A DNA stretch of 59,317 bases from positions 1 through 59,317 of the forward strand of contig CAMKEM010000011.1 in NCBI GenBank assembly GCA_946411565.1, in the 5' to 3' direction. The notes below the pieces were generated by a model. That model had not been told where the DNA came from. It was given only the letters and a program-made list of their open reading frames with translations, and searched no databases. How positions within the stretch are numbered: the first letter of the stretch is position 1; every line of letters begins with the position of its first letter. Origin of the DNA: an uncultured Prevotellaceae bacterium. Its GTDB lineage: Bacteria; Bacteroidota; Bacteroidia; Bacteroidales; Bacteroidaceae. A program made the translations under genes and the position numbers. Of this stretch, positions 57,759 through 59,317 are shown piece after piece.

Positions 57759-59317
57759 TTAGATTGCGAGAAGAATTAATGTTAATGCTACTGCACCAGA
57801 GATGAACCATACAGCATAGTGACGTACATCACCTGACTGCCAAGAGCGGATGCTCTCACCACCTTCGTTAGCACCCCATGCAGAGAAGTCGATAAGACCG
57901 TTGATGATAGTCTCATCAATCCATGCAACTGGCTTAGAAACGAAGCGGAAGAGAATCTTATGAGTTACATACTGATATACATTGTCCATGTAGAAACGGT
58001 TCTTAGCCCACTTGTGCAGGTTAGGGAACGTAGCATACAGACGGTCGGCAACAGGCTGGTTTTCACCCTTGTAGATGTATGTGGCAAGAGCGATAGAACA
58101 GCAAGCTACAACGGTAGAGATGATGGCTGTTGTTGTGTCGAAGTGAACTGTATATGCAGTTGTGTCAGGAGTAACGAGGTTACCGAAGCTTGCCCACTCA
58201 AGTCCTGGAACTCCGAAACCGCTGAGGGTTGTGAAGATACCTACGCCTACAGTGATGACTGTGAGGAAGATGAGTGGGAATGTCATTGCATTGAATCCGT
58301 GCTCACTTACGTGATGTGACTCGTAGTGCTCAATGTTCTTCTTGCTTCCGAAGAAGATGCACCAGTAGAGACGGAACATATAGAATGCTGTCATTGCAGC
58401 AACACCTGTCATGAACCAACCGAGGATTGGTGAATAGTGCATACAAGCAGAGATAATCTCATCCTTTGAGCTAAAACCTGAGAAGAATGGAATACCTGAG
58501 ATTGCAAGACATGAGATGAAGAATGTAGCACTTGTGATTGGCATGTACTTGTGCAGACTACCCATAGCAGACATCTCATTGGTGTGAACACCGTGGATGA
58601 TAACACCTGCGCAGAGGAAGAGACAAGCCTTGAACATAGCGTGTGTGAACAAGTGGAACATACCAGCGAGATAGCCGAGACCACCATGCTCGTGATGATT
58701 AAGCTCAAGAGCAGTACTTGCTCCGAGAGCTACCATCATGAATGCAATCTGAGAGATTGTAGAGAATGCAAGACCACGCTTGATATCGCTCTGGGCACAT
58801 GCAACAGCTGCTGCATAGAATGCTGTGAATGCACCTACTACAACGACGATTGACATTGCATTTGGAGCATAGTTAATCCAGAGTGGGAACATACGTGCAA
58901 TCTGGAACACACCAGCTACAACCATAGTAGCAGCGTGGATGAGTGCAGATACAGGTGTTGGGCCCTCCATAGCATCTGGAAGCCAGATGTGGAGTGGGAA
59001 CATAGCAGACTTACCAGCACCACCGATGAACATCAGTACGAGAGCAGTTGGGAGCACCATACCACCGAATGCAAGTGACTTTGAAGCAAGGTCAGCCTGA
59101 CATGGAGCGAATGCCTGCATACCCTCGGCAATCTGTACGTTTGGCATGAAAGAGAAGTTGAATGTCTCGGTGTAGAATCCGAAGATAAGGATACCTACGA
59201 GGAAGAACATATCAGCGAAACGTGTAACGATGAACGCCTTCTTAGATGCGTGAACGGCAGCGTGCAATGGATAGTAGAAGCCAATGAGGAGGTATGAGCT
59301 AACACCTACAAGCTCCC
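57759..59317 (-). CDS. nuoL: NADH-quinone oxidoreductase subunit L, partial (runs off right edge)
   Basis: The frame is open to the window end: upstream of the TTG at 59267 it reads ELVGVSSYLLIGFYYPLHAAV, the conserved NuoL segment, so the gene begins beyond 59317. At least 519 residues are visible. Seen: GAGKSAMFPLHIWLPDAMEGPTPVSALIHAATMVVAG and AFSTISQIAFMMVALG, then a long C-terminal helix region ending SGAVALTLILLAI. The largest proton-pumping subunit, carrying the lateral helix. It leads nuoM and nuoN. Confidence 0.94.
   Translation of the reverse strand, partial: ELVGVSSYLLIGFYYPLHAAVHASKKAFIVTRFADMFFLVGILIFGFYTETFNFSFMPNVQIAEGMQAFAPCQADLASKSLAFGGMVLPTALVLMFIGGAGKSAMFPLHIWLPDAMEGPTPVSALIHAATMVVAGVFQIARMFPLWINYAPNAMSIVVVVGAFTAFYAAAVACAQSDIKRGLAFSTISQIAFMMVALGASTALELNHHEHGGLGYLAGMFHLFTHAMFKACLFLCAGVIIHGVHTNEMSAMGSLHKYMPITSATFFISCLAISGIPFFSGFSSKDEIISACMHYSPILGWFMTGVAAMTAFYMFRLYWCIFFGSKKNIEHYESHHVSEHGFNAMTFPLIFLTVITVGVGIFTTLSGFGVPGLEWASFGNLVTPDTTAYTVHFDTTTAIISTVVACCSIALATYIYKGENQPVADRLYATFPNLHKWAKNRFYMDNVYQYVTHKILFRFVSKPVAWIDETIINGLIDFSAWGANEGGESIRSWQSGDVRHYAVWFISGAVALTLILLAI

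Overview
This is about 59 kb of a Bacteroidales chromosome, most likely Prevotella or a close relative. That is an inference. It rests on the promoters, which nearly all carry the Bacteroidetes -7 motif TAnnTTTG 5-20 nt (or one long leader) upstream of genes, on the Bat aerotolerance operon, on the nuoL-M-N tail of a Bacteroidetes complex I, on the long QueA variant, on an archaeal-type ProS, and on the AT-rich non-coding DNA.

Layout. 1-470: start of a tyrosine recombinase running off the left edge. 0.7-12 kb: ppdK, rlmD, a His-tract membrane peptide, a lipoprotein, a Crp-type regulator, lepA, nadE and a DUF2027/Smr protein. 12-13.9 kb: a small accessory patch with a frameshifted gene, a higBA toxin-antitoxin pair and a non-coding palindrome zone. 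13.9-25 kb, minus strand: one long transcription unit moxR, DUF58, BatD-like, batA, batB, batC, a batD-batE fusion, a PAP2 phosphatase and queA. 25-30 kb, plus strand: kdsC-like phosphatase, maf, clpC/clpA-type ATPase, gph. 30-33 kb: an accessory segment with a hypothetical gene, a candidate structured small RNA, a membrane protein and a predicted PD-(D/E)XK protein, then an iteron-rich palindrome. 33-46 kb: M15 peptidase, pcrA, mtgA, proS, an OmpA-type lipoprotein, a small exported protein, asnA, mnmA, rsgA, frr, rsmA. 46-53 kb: a flippase-like membrane protein, pepD, an exported barrel protein, and a two-gene unit made of a surface-type lipoprotein and an ECF sigma factor fused to a transmembrane helix and an outer-membrane barrel. 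53-54.5 kb: a non-coding nest of palindromic elements. 54.7-59.3 kb: nuoN, nuoM and partial nuoL.

Two things stand out. First, the protein at 51224-52957 is a single uninterrupted reading frame joining sigma regions 2 and 4, one inner-membrane helix, a proline-rich linker of about 120 residues and a C-terminal outer-membrane barrel ending in Tyr. It overlaps a lipoprotein gene whose Cys is followed by acidic residues, as in surface-export signals. Together they look like a trans-envelope sigma-factor signalling module. Second, almost every junction between co-directional genes is filled by a pair of GC-rich inverted repeats around an AT-rich spacer. One arm abuts the upstream stop codon and the other abuts the downstream start, and three sequence families are each paired with themselves. 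At four genes (gph, pcrA, mnmA and the BatD-like gene) an arm has become part of the coding sequence and forms the N-terminus.

A second class of non-coding elements has arms built from reiterated 8-11-mers around AT-rich loops (13.6, 33.0, 40.2 and 53.4-54.1 kb). Two larger elements (40.07-40.36 and 54.2-54.5 kb) share the same outer terminal inverted repeat. The leaders of asnA and of the gene at 40694 share a two-hairpin RNA motif, which is tandemly duplicated (79-bp unit) in front of asnA. I saw no rRNA, tRNA or CRISPR array. No searches were run; family assignments come from recognised motifs.
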